64,000 bases of DNA from Luteimicrobium sp042670205 (GCF_042670205.1 NZ_JBHUWD010000002.1:124001-188000), one strand, 5' to 3'; counted from the first letter of the stretch, positions 50,931 to 60,105 are shown. Notes: generated by a model not told the origin, from the letters alone. Program-made: numbers and translations.

Positions 50931-52486
50931 CGTTCCGGGTCGCGACGGAGTCGGGCGTCGTCGTCGGGGAGACCGACGGCGGAGCACGGGTCTGGCGCGG
51001 CCTGCCGTACGCGTCGCCGCCGGTCGGGGACGGACGGTGGCGACGCCCCCTGCCCGTCCGGCCGTGGGCCGGCACGCGTGACGCGACGCGCTTCGGCGAC
51101 GCCTGCGCGCAGCACCGGCTCCGCGCGGGCGGCGGCGTCCCGCCGGCGTGGCCCCGGACCGAGGACTGCCTGACGCTCAACGTATGGGCCCCGCCGTCGG
51201 ACGCCGACGACCTGCGGCCCGTGCTCGTGTGGGTGCACGGCGGCGCGTTCGTCGCGGGCTCGGGGATGCTGGCCGACTTCAACGGCTCCCGACTCGCGGC
51301 CGAGGGGGACGTCGTCGTCGTGACCCTCAACTACCGGCTCGGTGCGCTCGGCTTCCTCGACCTGTCCTCGTTCGCGACGCCGGACGTGCCGTTCGACGCG
51401 AACGTCGGGCTCTGGGACGTCGTGGCGGCGCTGCGCTGGCTCCGGGAGAACGTCGCGGCGTTCGGCGGCGACCCGGGGCGCGTGACGCTCGCCGGGGAGT
51501 CGGCCGGCGCGAGCCTCGTGACCGCCCTCCTCGCCGCTCCCGCGGCGCGCGGGCTCTTCCACCGTGCGGTCGCGCTGAGCCCGGCGCCCGCGGCGGCCTA
51601 CTCGGCCGACCGGATGGCGTCGTACGCGCGCAGGTTCCTGCGCATCGTCGGCGCCGACCCCGACGACCCGGCGTCCTGGCGGCAGATCCCCGCCGACGAC
51701 CTCGTGCGCGCGGGCACCCGGCTGCTCGACGAGGTCGACGCGCGGTACACCGGGACCATCGCGTTCGCGCCGAGCGTCGACGGGGCGCTGCTGCCCGAGT
51801 CGCCCGTCGACGCAGCGCTGGGCGGACGCACCTCGCCGGTGCCGCTGCTCACGGGCACGATGCGGAACGAGGCGCTGCTGTTCCTGCGCGCCCGGCCGCA
51901 CATCCTTCCCGTCGCCGAGCCGCGCGTGGACCGCGTCTTCGAGCTGCTCGCGGAGCAGCGGGCGGCGGAGGCGGGCGACCGCACGCCGGACGAGCACGCC
52001 GAGGACGACGACGGGGCGCTCCAGGACGGCGTGCTCGCCGCCTACCCCGGCTACCCGGAGCGCGACGCGCTGCTCGACTTCGCGGGCGACTCGACCTTCC
52101 GCATCCCGACGATCCGGTTCGCGGAGGGCCACGCGCAGGTCGCGCCGGTGTGGATGTACCGGTGCGACTTCGCGACGCCGGCCGAGCGCATGGCCCGGCT
52201 AGACGCGACGCACGGCACCGAGATCCCGCTCGTGTTCGGCACGCTCGACGCGCCCGTCGGCCGCCTCATCGTCCTGCTGGGCGGGCGGTCGGCCGCGCAG
52301 CGCCTGGGCGCGCGCATCCGGACCCACCTGGTGAGCCTGGCCCGCGAGGGCACGCCCGGCTTCGGCTGGCCGCGGTACGCGCCGCCCGACCGGACGACCC
52401 TCGTCCTCGACCGCGACGTACGGATCGCCCGGGATCCCGGCGGCCCCGCGCGCGAAGCCTGGGACGGGGTCGACTTCCTCCGCTGA
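50927..52486 (+). CDS. Type-B carboxylesterase
   Basis: A 519-residue cholinesterase-fold esterase. It has the N-terminal VWRGLPYASPPVGDGRWRRP, the EDCLTLNVWAP motif (family signature 2), the oxyanion HGGAFVAGSG, Ser192 in GESAGA and His in ATHGTEIPLVFG. An acidic loop (DEHAEDDDGAL) interrupts the domain near residue 355. No secretion signal is visible. It probably hydrolyses carboxyl esters together with the upstream lipase; the natural substrate is unknown. Confidence 0.92.
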   Translation: MTFRVATESGVVVGETDGGARVWRGLPYASPPVGDGRWRRPLPVRPWAGTRDATRFGDACAQHRLRAGGGVPPAWPRTEDCLTLNVWAPPSDADDLRPVLVWVHGGAFVAGSGMLADFNGSRLAAEGDVVVVTLNYRLGALGFLDLSSFATPDVPFDANVGLWDVVAALRWLRENVAAFGGDPGRVTLAGESAGASLVTALLAAPAARGLFHRAVALSPAPAAAYSADRMASYARRFLRIVGADPDDPASWRQIPADDLVRAGTRLLDEVDARYTGTIAFAPSVDGALLPESPVDAALGGRTSPVPLLTGTMRNEALLFLRARPHILPVAEPRVDRVFELLAEQRAAEAGDRTPDEHAEDDDGALQDGVLAAYPGYPERDALLDFAGDSTFRIPTIRFAEGHAQVAPVWMYRCDFATPAERMARLDATHGTEIPLVFGTLDAPVGRLIVLLGGRSAAQRLGARIRTHLVSLAREGTPGFGWPRYAPPDRTTLVLDRDVRIARDPGGPAREAWDGVDFLR

Positions 52487-52556
52487 GCGGCGGCCGTGGC
52501 CCGGATCACGGTGGACGCGTGCGGGCTCGTCCGGCGCGGCGTGGCAAGATCGCTCC

Positions 52557-52964
52557 GTGCCCATCGGACAGCCCACCGGACCTGGTCCCGAGCTCGCGCT
52601 CGCGCCCGACGTCGCCTCGCGCCTCAAGCGCGACGAGGCCGGTCTCGTCGCCGCGATCGTCCAGCAGCACGACACCGGCGAGGTGCTCATGCTCGGCTGG
52701 ATGGACGACGAGGCGCTGCACCGCACGCTCACGAGCGGGCGCGTGACGTTCTGGAGCCGGTCGCGGCGCGAGTACTGGCGCAAGGGCGACACGTCGGGCC
52801 ACGCGCAGTACGTGAAGTCGGTCGCGATCGACTGCGACGGCGACGCGCTCCTGGTCCGCGTGGACCAGGTCGGTGCGGCGTGCCACACCGGCGCGCGCAC
52901 GTGCTTCGAGGCCGGTGGCGAGCTCGCGGCCGTGGTCGGCGAGCGCCCCGAGGGTGCCCGATGA
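52557..52964 (+). CDS. hisI: HisI, phosphoribosyl-AMP cyclohydrolase
   Basis: A 135-residue enzyme of histidine synthesis, without the HisE domain. Seen: MLGWMDDEALHRTLTSGRVTFWSRSRREYWRKGDTSGH, then the metal ligands in IDCDGDALLV and the zinc cysteines in GAACHTGARTCF. The GTG start is 6 nt behind CAAGAT, a weak -10. Its stop overlaps trpE by ATGA, so histidine and tryptophan genes are translated together. This linkage is common in actinobacteria. Confidence 0.95.
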   Translation: MPIGQPTGPGPELALAPDVASRLKRDEAGLVAAIVQQHDTGEVLMLGWMDDEALHRTLTSGRVTFWSRSRREYWRKGDTSGHAQYVKSVAIDCDGDALLVRVDQVGAACHTGARTCFEAGGELAAVVGERPEGAR

Positions 52965-54547
52965 GCGCGGCGGCGGACGCGCCCGTGGTCGCCGACGTGC
53001 CGCCGGTCTCCGTGGCGTGGGGCGAGACGTGGCCGACGACCGAGGGCTTCCGCGGGCTCGCGGCGGACCGCCGGGTCGTGCCCGTGGTCCGCAAGCTCCT
53101 CGCCGACGACGTCACTCCGGTGGGCCTGTACCGCACGCTCGCGCAGTCGCGCCCGGGCACGTTCGTGCTCGAGTCGGCGGAGGTCGACGGGTCGTGGGCG
53201 CGCTACTCGTTCGTGGGCGTGCGCTCGCGCGCGACGCTCACGGTGGCGGACGGCCGCGCGACGTGGACGGGCGACGTGCCCGTCGGCGTCCCGGTGGACG
53301 GTGACGTCCTCGAGGTCCTCGACGCGACCCTCGAGGCCCTGCGCACCCCCGCGATCCCCGGGCTGCCCCCGTTCACGGGCGGGCTCGCGGGCTCGCTCGG
53401 CTGGGACGTCGTCCGGCACTGGGAGCCCACGCTTCCCGCGCTCGCGCCGGACGAGCTGAACGTCCCCGAGCTCACGCTGCTCCTCGCGAGCGACCTGGCG
53501 GTCGTCGACCACGTCGAGGGCTCGGTGTGGCTCGTCGCGAACGCGATCAACTTCGACGACACGGACGAGCGCGTCGACTGGGCGTACACGGACGCGGTCG
53601 CCCGGCTCGACGCGATGCAGGAGCGCCTCGGCCACCCCGACGCGGGCGCGGGGCCGCTCGTGCTCGCCGACGTGCCCGAGCCCGAGCTGCGGTTCCGCTC
53701 GACGCGCGAGGAGTTCGAGTCGTCGGTCCTGGCCGGCAAGGAGGCGATCCGCGAGGGCGAGGTGTTCCAGGTCGTCCTGTCGCAGCGCCTCGACCTCGAC
53801 TGCCCGGCGCAGCCCCTCGAGGTGTACCGCGCGCTGCGCACCATCAACCCGAGCCCGTACATGTACTACTTCGAGCTCACGGACGCGGACGGCGCGCGGT
53901 TCGCGGTGGTCGGGTCGAGCCCCGAGACGCTCGTCAAGGTCACCGACGGCAAGGTGCTCACGTACCCGATCGCCGGGTCGCGGCCGCGCGGCGCGACGCC
54001 GGAGGAGGACCTGGCGCTCGGCGAGGAGCTCCTCGAGGACCCGAAGGAGCTCGCCGAGCACATCATGCTCGTCGACCTGTCGCGCAACGACCTCGTCAAG
54101 GTGTGCGAGCCGACGTCCGTCGAGGTCGTGGAGTTCATGGCGACCAAGCGGTTCAGCCACATCATGCACCTGTGCTCGACGGTCACCGGGCGCCTGCGCG
54201 CGGGCGCGACAGCGCTCCAGACGCTCGTCGCGACGTTTCCCGCGGGCACGCTCTCCGGGGCCCCGAAGCCGCGCGCGATCGCCCTCATCGACGAGCTCGA
54301 GCCCGCGCGCCGCGGCATCTACGGCGGCACCGTCGGATACTTCGACTTCGCGGGCAACATGGACATGGCCATCGCGATCCGGACGGCGCTGATCCGCGAC
54401 GGCGTCGCGAGCGTCCAGGCCGGCGGCGGCATCGTCGCGGACTCGGTCCCCGCGCTCGAGTACGCGGAGTCGCGCAACAAGGCCGCGGCGGCGGTGCGCG
54501 CCGTCCAGGTCGCGGCGCGGCTGCGCCCGGCAGGGGAGCGGGCATGA
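52961..54547 (+). CDS. trpE: TrpE, anthranilate synthase component I
   Basis: A 528-residue chorismate-binding enzyme that makes anthranilate with ammonia from TrpG. The allosteric tryptophan site is marked by VLESAEVDGSWARYSFVG (LES motif). The catalytic half has NPSPYMYYFEL, GSSPETLVKV, YPIAGSRPRG, HIMLVDLSRNDLVKV and FPAGTLSGAPKPRA. trpG is not adjacent in this window. No Trp-rich leader peptide precedes hisI-trpE, so control by attenuation is not seen. The stop overlaps the next gene by ATGA. Confidence 0.96.
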   Translation: MSAAADAPVVADVPPVSVAWGETWPTTEGFRGLAADRRVVPVVRKLLADDVTPVGLYRTLAQSRPGTFVLESAEVDGSWARYSFVGVRSRATLTVADGRATWTGDVPVGVPVDGDVLEVLDATLEALRTPAIPGLPPFTGGLAGSLGWDVVRHWEPTLPALAPDELNVPELTLLLASDLAVVDHVEGSVWLVANAINFDDTDERVDWAYTDAVARLDAMQERLGHPDAGAGPLVLADVPEPELRFRSTREEFESSVLAGKEAIREGEVFQVVLSQRLDLDCPAQPLEVYRALRTINPSPYMYYFELTDADGARFAVVGSSPETLVKVTDGKVLTYPIAGSRPRGATPEEDLALGEELLEDPKELAEHIMLVDLSRNDLVKVCEPTSVEVVEFMATKRFSHIMHLCSTVTGRLRAGATALQTLVATFPAGTLSGAPKPRAIALIDELEPARRGIYGGTVGYFDFAGNMDMAIAIRTALIRDGVASVQAGGGIVADSVPALEYAESRNKAAAAVRAVQVAARLRPAGERA

Positions 54548-55197
54548 CGATCTCCCGCCGCTCGGCCGTCCTGCTGCTGCTCGTGCTCGGCGGCGTCGCG
54601 CTGCTCACGGCGATCCCCACGTGGCTCACGACCGCCGGCTCGACGGTGCTCGAGCCGCTCGTCGTCGTGCAGGTCGCCGGCACCAAGGCCGCGCCGGGGG
54701 TCGGCGCCGGCGCGCTCGTCGTCGCAGCCGCGGCGCTCGCGCTCGGGATCATCGGCCGGATCGGCCGCTACGTCGTCCTCCTGGTCGCCGCGCTGGCGGG
54801 CGCCGTCGTCGCCTTCTCCGCGCTCGGCGTCGTGCGCGACCCCACACCCGTCGCGACGCGCGAGGCCGCGGACGCGACGGGCGTCACCGAGCTCACGGAG
54901 GGCGTCCACGTGGCGTTCTGGCCGTACGCGACGACCGTCGTCGGGGCGCTCGTGGTCGTCCTCGCGATCCTCGTGGCCGTCCGGTCGGGGGCGTGGCGCA
55001 CGTCGACCAGGCACGAGCGGGTCGCCGCGGGCGCACCCGCGTCGCCGGACGGCGCAGCGGCGACCGCGCCGGAGGCCCCGGCCGCCACGGAGCACCCCGT
55101 GGCCGACGACGGCTCGGGCTTCGTGGACGAGCACGCGGCCTGGGACTCCCTCACCCGCGGCGAGGACCCGACCGACGACGGCGCCTCGGGGCGCTGA
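54544..55197 (+). CDS. Trp-biosynthesis-associated membrane protein (TIGR02234)
   Basis: A 217-residue protein with about four membrane segments (near residues 8-28, 50-70, 75-95 and 130-150). It then has an acidic, disordered cytoplasmic tail. The pattern ...LTAIPTWLT... and its fixed place after trpE identify the actinobacterial Trp_oprn_chp family, whose function is unknown. Translation is coupled to trpE by ATGA. Confidence 0.85.
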   Translation: MTISRRSAVLLLLVLGGVALLTAIPTWLTTAGSTVLEPLVVVQVAGTKAAPGVGAGALVVAAAALALGIIGRIGRYVVLLVAALAGAVVAFSALGVVRDPTPVATREAADATGVTELTEGVHVAFWPYATTVVGALVVVLAILVAVRSGAWRTSTRHERVAAGAPASPDGAAATAPEAPAATEHPVADDGSGFVDEHAAWDSLTRGEDPTDDGASGR

Positions 55198-55276
55198 GCC
55201 CCCCGCCTCCGTGTCCACGACGTCCGGCGCGCCTGCGCGTACTACCCTGCTGTCATCACCCCGGAAAGGCACCCAC

Positions 55277-55534
55277 ATGGCTGAGAACACCCCCGCGACG
55301 GCGTCCGCACCCGCGAGCAACTACCTGCCGCCGGCGTCCCCGCCCGCCAACGAGGGCAACACGCGTGCGGCCTGGACCGCGATGATCATCGTCATGGTCG
55401 GCGCGGTGCTGGCGGGCGTGGGCTTCGTGATCCCGTCGGTCCCCGTGGTGATCGGCGCGGCGGTCGTCATCGCCGCCGGCCTGGTCGTCGGCGCGGTGCT
55501 GCGGAAGGCCGGTCACGGTCAGCCCGTCGGCTGA
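55277..55534 (+). CDS. HGxxPAAW-type small membrane protein
   Basis: An 85-residue protein. A polar N-terminus leads to EGNTRAAW, a variant of the HGxxPAAW motif. Two hydrophobic segments follow (AMIIVMVGAVLAGVGFVIP and VVIGAAVVIAAGLVVG). Such proteins sit between the TIGR02234 and trpC genes in many actinobacteria, with no known role. The ATG follows GGAAAGG. A strong hairpin comes 58 nt after the stop. Confidence 0.8.
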   Translation: MAENTPATASAPASNYLPPASPPANEGNTRAAWTAMIIVMVGAVLAGVGFVIPSVPVVIGAAVVIAAGLVVGAVLRKAGHGQPVG

Positions 55535-55592
55535 GCCCGCCTCCGCCACGGGTGCCGGGCCGGCGGCCCGCGCCCCCGGGGCGGACCCGTCC

Positions 55593-55626
55593 GAGCCCTC
55601 AGGTGCCCTGCGGCGCCTGAGGGCTC
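55593..55626 (+). terminator. Long hairpin overlapping the DUF2752 ribosome site
   Basis: A 15-bp stem (55593-55607 with 55612-55626, one G-U pair) closes a 4-nt loop. Its 3' arm contains the TGAGGG that would serve GTG 55635. It may end the upstream transcript or mask the ribosome site of the next gene. Confidence 0.75.
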
Positions 55627-55634
55627 CTCTCGTC

Positions 55635-55997
55635 GTGGCGGGTGCGGTGGGTGCGGCGACGGCGTGGGTGGGGCTGGTCGACCCGAACCACCCGGGCCGC
55701 TACCCGGTCTGTCCGCTCTACACCCTGACGGGCCTGTACTGCCCGCTGTGCGGCGGGCTCCGGTCGACGCACGGCCTCGCCCACCTCGACCTGGCGGCCG
55801 CGTGGTCGCAGAACCCGGTCTGGACGGTCCTGGCGCCGCTGCTCGTCCTCGGCTGGGCCGACTGGGCGTGGCGCCGGTGGCGCGGGCGCCCGGCACGGCG
55901 GGTCCCCCGGGGCGTCGTCGTGGCGTTCGTCGTCGTCCTCGTGCTGTTCGCGGTCGCCCGCAACGTCCCCGCCTGGGGGCCCTGGCTGGCGCCCTGA
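55635..55997 (+). CDS. DUF2752 membrane protein
   Basis: A 120-residue protein with a PVCPLYTLTGLYCPLCGGLRSTHGLAHLDL motif, the CPxCGxxR-type signature of DUF2752. It lies between an N-terminal hydrophobic segment and two C-terminal ones (VLAPLLVLGWADWAW and VVVAFVVVLVLFAV). The function is unknown. The GTG start lies 9 nt after a long hairpin, and no other in-frame start is available upstream. Confidence 0.82.
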   Translation: MAGAVGAATAWVGLVDPNHPGRYPVCPLYTLTGLYCPLCGGLRSTHGLAHLDLAAAWSQNPVWTVLAPLLVLGWADWAWRRWRGRPARRVPRGVVVAFVVVLVLFAVARNVPAWGPWLAP

Positions 55998-56111
55998 CCG
56001 TCTCGCACCGTGACGCCGTGGCTCGGGCGGCCTCGTGACGGCCCTACGATGGCCAGTACCGCACCGGTCGTGTCACGAGGGACCGGGCGCGCCGACGAGG
56101 GGAGTGGGACG

Positions 56112-56927
56112 GTGGCCACGGTTCTGGACGACATCATCGCGGGCGTACGGGTGGATCTCGCCGCACGCGAGGAGGCGACGCCTCTGGCCGAGCTCAAGGA
56201 GCGTGCCGCCCGCGTGCCGAGCGCGCTGGAGTGCGTGGGCCGCCTCAAGCTCGAGGACGCGGTCGCCGTGATCGCGGAGGTCAAGCGCTCGAGCCCCTCG
56301 AAGGGCGCCCTGGCGAACATCGCCGACCCGGCCGCGCTCGCGCTCGAGTACGAGCACGGCGGGGCCGCCGTGATCTCGGTGCTCACCGAGCAGCGCCGGT
56401 TCCACGGCTCGCTCGCCGACCTGGACGCGGTGCGCGCGAAGGTCGACGTGCCGGTGCTCCGCAAGGACTTCGTCGTGACGCCCTACCAGGTCTGGGAGGC
56501 GCGCGCCCACGGCGCGGACCTGGTCCTGCTCATCGTCGCGGCCCTCGAGCAGACGGTCCTCGAGTCGCTCGTCGAGCGGGTGCACTCGCTAGGCATGACG
56601 GCGCTCGTCGAGGTCCACTCCGCGGAGGAGGTCTCGCGCGCCGTGGACGCCGGCGCACGCGTGATCGGCGTGAACGCGCGCGACCTCAAGACCCTCGAGG
56701 TCGACCGCGCGACCTTCGCGCGCGTCGCGCCGTCGATCCCCGACGACGTCGTGCGCATCGCCGAGTCGGGCGTGCGGGGCCCCCACGACGTCGTCGACTA
56801 CGCCCGCTCGGGCGCGGACGCGGTCCTCGTGGGCGAGGCGCTCGTCACCGACGACGCCCCCCGCGACTCGGTCGCGGACCTCGTCGCGGCGGGCGCGCAC
56901 CCTTCGCTGCGCGCCGTCCGCCACTGA
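56112..56927 (+). CDS. trpC: TrpC, indole-3-glycerol phosphate synthase
   Basis: A 271-residue TIM barrel that closes the indole ring in tryptophan synthesis. Seen: VIAEVKRSSPSKG (catalytic Glu and Lys), VLRKDFVVTPYQVWEARAHGADLVLLI, IGVNARDLKTLEVD and IAESGVRGPHDV. The GTG at 56112 follows GGGGAG. A TACGAT hexamer at 56044-56049 could be its promoter, leaving a ~55-nt leader. No TrpF domain is fused. Confidence 0.96.
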   Translation: MATVLDDIIAGVRVDLAAREEATPLAELKERAARVPSALECVGRLKLEDAVAVIAEVKRSSPSKGALANIADPAALALEYEHGGAAVISVLTEQRRFHGSLADLDAVRAKVDVPVLRKDFVVTPYQVWEARAHGADLVLLIVAALEQTVLESLVERVHSLGMTALVEVHSAEEVSRAVDAGARVIGVNARDLKTLEVDRATFARVAPSIPDDVVRIAESGVRGPHDVVDYARSGADAVLVGEALVTDDAPRDSVADLVAAGAHPSLRAVRH

Positions 56928-56970
56928 CCACCTGATCACCAGTCCCCGCGAGCCGTTGGAGGTCTCCCTC

Positions 56971-58257
56971 GTGCCGGAGCTGTCGCACGTGCCGGGCGAA
57001 CCGCTGCACAACCCGCTGCTGGCCACCCAGCCGGGCCCGTACTTCGGCGTCTTCGGAGGCCGCTACGTCCCCGAGGCGCTGATCGCCGCGCTCGACGAGC
57101 TCGACGCGGAATACCGCAAGGCCGTCGAGGACCCGGAGTTCGTCGCCGAGCTGCGGCGCCTGCTGCGCGACTACGTGGGGCGGCCGAGCCCGCTCACGGA
57201 GGCGCCGCGCTTCGCGGCGCACGCAGGCGGCGAGGCGGGCGTCCGGGTCTTCCTCAAGCGCGAGGACCTCAACCACACGGGCTCGCACAAGATCAACAAC
57301 GTGCTCGGCCAGGCGCTCCTCGTCAAGCGCATGGGCAAGACGCGAGTGATCGCCGAGACGGGCGCGGGCCAGCACGGTGTCGCCACCGCGACGGCCGCGG
57401 CCCTGATGGACCTCGAGTGCACGGTCTACATGGGCGAGGAGGACACCGAGCGCCAGGCTCTCAACGTGGCCCGCATGCGGCTGCTGGGCGCCGAGGTGAT
57501 CCCGGTGACGCTCGGGACGCGCACCCTCAAGGACGCGATCAACGAGGCGCTGCGCGACTGGGTGACGAACGTCGAGACGACGCACTACCTGCTCGGCACC
57601 GTCACGGGCCCGCACCCGTTCCCCGAGATGGTCCGCGAGTTCCACAAGGTCATCGGCGAGGAGGCGCGCGAGCAGATCCTCGGGCGAACCGGGGCGCTGC
57701 CCGACGTCGTGGCGGCGTGCGTCGGCGGCGGGTCCAACGCGATGGGCATCTTCAACGCGTTCCTCGACGACCCGTCGGTGCAGCTCTACGGCTTCGAGGC
57801 CGGCGGCGAGGGCATCGAGTCGGGCCGCCACGCGGCGCGCTTCTCCGGGGGACACCCGGGCGTCCTGCACGGCGCCCGCACCTACGTCCTGCAGGACGAG
57901 GACGGCCAGACCCGCCCCAGCCACTCGGTCTCCGCGGGACTGGACTACCCGAGCGTCGGCCCCGCGCACGCGTGGCTGCACGACCTGGGCCGCGCCACCT
58001 ACGAGCCCGTGACCGACGACGAGGCGATGGACGCGTTCGCGCTCCTGTGCCGCACCGAGGGCATCATCCCGGCGATCGAGTCGGCCCACGCCCTCGCGGG
58101 CGCGCTGCGCGTCGGGCGAGCCGCTGCCGAGCGCGGGGAGAGCCCGACCATCCTCGTCAACCTGTCCGGCCGCGGCGACAAGGACGTGGCGACCGCCGCC
58201 CGCTGGTTCGGGCTGCTGGGCGGCGACGCGGACGACGTGAGCGAGGGAGACCAGTGA
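56971..58257 (+). CDS. trpB: TrpB, tryptophan synthase beta subunit
   Basis: A 428-residue PLP enzyme that joins indole and serine. The Schiff-base lysine is K107 in NHTGSHKINN. AETGAGQHGVATAT and the phosphate cup CVGGGSNAMG are present. The GTG at 56971 is preferred over TTG 56956 because TGGAGG lies 8 nt before it. The stop overlaps trpA by GTGA, ensuring matched amounts of the two subunits. Confidence 0.97.
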   Translation: MPELSHVPGEPLHNPLLATQPGPYFGVFGGRYVPEALIAALDELDAEYRKAVEDPEFVAELRRLLRDYVGRPSPLTEAPRFAAHAGGEAGVRVFLKREDLNHTGSHKINNVLGQALLVKRMGKTRVIAETGAGQHGVATATAAALMDLECTVYMGEEDTERQALNVARMRLLGAEVIPVTLGTRTLKDAINEALRDWVTNVETTHYLLGTVTGPHPFPEMVREFHKVIGEEAREQILGRTGALPDVVAACVGGGSNAMGIFNAFLDDPSVQLYGFEAGGEGIESGRHAARFSGGHPGVLHGARTYVLQDEDGQTRPSHSVSAGLDYPSVGPAHAWLHDLGRATYEPVTDDEAMDAFALLCRTEGIIPAIESAHALAGALRVGRAAAERGESPTILVNLSGRGDKDVATAARWFGLLGGDADDVSEGDQ

Positions 58258-59126
58258 CCAGTCCCGCCGTGCCGACCACGGACCCCGCCGACCGGTCCGC
58301 GTCGCCCGCCTCGTCGCGGACGGCCGACCTCCTGCGCCGCCTGCGCGGCGAGGGACGCCCCGCGCTCGTCGCCTACCTCCCGACGGGCTTCCCGACGGTC
58401 GACCAGTCGGTCGAGGCGGTCCGGACGCTCGTCGAGCACGGCGCGGACGTCGTCGAGATCGGCATCCCCTACACCGACCCGGTCATGGACGGGACGACCG
58501 TGCAGCGCGCGGTCGAGCAGGCCCTCGAGGCGGGCACCCGCGTGCGGGACGCGTTCCGGCTCGTGCGGGCCGTCGCCGACGCGGGCGCCGTGCCGCTCGT
58601 CATGACGTACTGGAACCCCGTCCTCGCCTACGGCGTCGACGCGTTCGCGCGCGACCTCGCCGAGGCCGGCGGCGCCGGTCTCATCACGCCCGACCTCATC
58701 CCCGACGAGGCCGCCGAGTGGCTCGAGGCGTCGGAGAAGCACGGCCTCGACCGGGTCTTCCTCGTCGCACCGAGCTCGACGCCCGAGCGCCTCCAGCTCA
58801 CGGCCCGCGCCTCGCGCGGGTTCGTCTACGCGGCGTCCACGATGGGCGTCACGGGGGAGCGGGCGACGGTCGGCGACCGCGCCGAGGAGCTGGTCGAGCG
58901 CACGCGCGAGCGCGGCGCGGAGCTCGTCTGCGTCGGCCTCGGCGTCTCCAACGGCGACCAGGCCGCCGAGGTCGGGCGGTTCGCCGACGGCGTGATCGTC
59001 GGGTCGGCGTTCGTCCGGCCGCTGCTGGGCGACGCGCCGTGGCCCGAGCGGCTCGCCGCGCTCGGCGCCGTCGTCGACGACCTGGCAGCCGGCGTGCGCC
59101 GCGCGCGCGAGGGGGCCTCGGCATGA
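58254..59126 (+). CDS. trpA: TrpA, tryptophan synthase alpha subunit
   Basis: A 290-residue TIM barrel that cleaves indole-3-glycerol phosphate to indole. The catalytic Glu and Asp are in VVEIGIPYTDPVMDGTTVQRA. The loop LITPDLIPDEA and the phosphate site VGLGVSNGDQ with VGSAFV follow. The N-terminus has about 20 extra polar residues. Overlaps on both sides (GTGA with trpB, ATGA with lgt) make trpB-trpA-lgt one coupled unit. Confidence 0.96.
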   Translation: MTSPAVPTTDPADRSASPASSRTADLLRRLRGEGRPALVAYLPTGFPTVDQSVEAVRTLVEHGADVVEIGIPYTDPVMDGTTVQRAVEQALEAGTRVRDAFRLVRAVADAGAVPLVMTYWNPVLAYGVDAFARDLAEAGGAGLITPDLIPDEAAEWLEASEKHGLDRVFLVAPSSTPERLQLTARASRGFVYAASTMGVTGERATVGDRAEELVERTRERGAELVCVGLGVSNGDQAAEVGRFADGVIVGSAFVRPLLGDAPWPERLAALGAVVDDLAAGVRRAREGASA

Positions 59127-60001
59127 CTGCCGCGGCTCTCCACGGCGCGCTCGTCGCGTCGATCCCGAGCCCGTCGCAGGGCGTGTGGCACCTCGGGTTC
59201 GTGCCGATCCGGGCGTACGCGTTCGCGATCCTCGCGGGCATCGTCGTCGCGATCCTCGTCTGCCGCTCCCGCTGGGTCGCGCGCGGCGGCAAGGCCGACG
59301 ACGTCCTGGAGATCGCCCTGTGGGCCGTCCCGTTCGGCATCGTCGGCGGGCGCCTGTACCACGTGATCACCACGCCCGAGCCTTACTGGGGCAAGGGCGG
59401 CAACCCGGTGAAGGCCCTGTACATCTGGGACGGCGGGCTCGGGATCTGGGGTGCGATCGCCCTGGGCGGCGTCGGCGCCTGGATCGGCTGCCGCCGCCTG
59501 AACGTGAGCTTCCCGGCCTTCGCCGACGCGCTCGCGCCCGGCCTCCTGTTCGCGCAGGCGATCGGCCGGCTCGGCAACTACTTCAACCAGGAGCTGTTCG
59601 GGCGCCCCACCGACCTGCCCTGGGCCCTCGAGATCGACCCGGCGCACCGCCCGCTCGGCTACGAGCAGTACGCGACGTTCCAGCCCACGTTCCTCTACGA
59701 GCTCGTCTGGAACGTCGCCGGCGGCCTGTTCCTCATCTGGCTCGACCGCAGGTTCAAGCTGGGTCATGGTCGGGTATTCTGGCTGTACGTGATGATCTAC
59801 ACCACCGGACGTGTGTGGATCGAGGCTCTCCGGATCGACGACGCCGAACACATCCTCGGGCTCCGGTTGAACATCTGGACCTCGATCCTCGTGTGGGTCG
59901 GAGCGCTAGTTGCGTTTATCGTTGTCGGGCGCCGCCACCAAGGGCGCGAGAAGACAGTGGAGCTCGCCGCGAAGGAGCCCGAGCACACGGACGCGGCCTG
60001 A
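59123..60001 (+). CDS. lgt: Lgt, prolipoprotein diacylglyceryl transferase
   Basis: A 292-residue membrane enzyme that attaches diacylglycerol to lipobox cysteines, the first step of lipoprotein maturation. The signature GRLGNYFNQELFGRPTDLPW is intact, within about seven membrane segments. The IWDGGLGIWGAI segment is typical. The last ~70 codons are somewhat richer in A and T (for example CTA GTT, TTT, GTT) than the rest. There is no long C-terminal extension of the kind seen in some actinobacteria. It is coupled to trpA by ATGA. Confidence 0.95.
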   Translation: MTAAALHGALVASIPSPSQGVWHLGFVPIRAYAFAILAGIVVAILVCRSRWVARGGKADDVLEIALWAVPFGIVGGRLYHVITTPEPYWGKGGNPVKALYIWDGGLGIWGAIALGGVGAWIGCRRLNVSFPAFADALAPGLLFAQAIGRLGNYFNQELFGRPTDLPWALEIDPAHRPLGYEQYATFQPTFLYELVWNVAGGLFLIWLDRRFKLGHGRVFWLYVMIYTTGRVWIEALRIDDAEHILGLRLNIWTSILVWVGALVAFIVVGRRHQGREKTVELAAKEPEHTDAA

Positions 60002-60105
60002 TCCCACCGGATCAGCGCGATCCGTCCCCCTGGGACGCACCGGTCCGACCGGTGACCTCCCCACCCCACGGGCCGACGCCGTCCCGTCCCCCCAGCAGAA
60101 CGAGG

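Noticed and set aside
52487..52556. A trp attenuator before hisI-trpE
   Set aside because: No short ORF with consecutive TGG codons and no competing hairpins are visible in the 70-nt gap.
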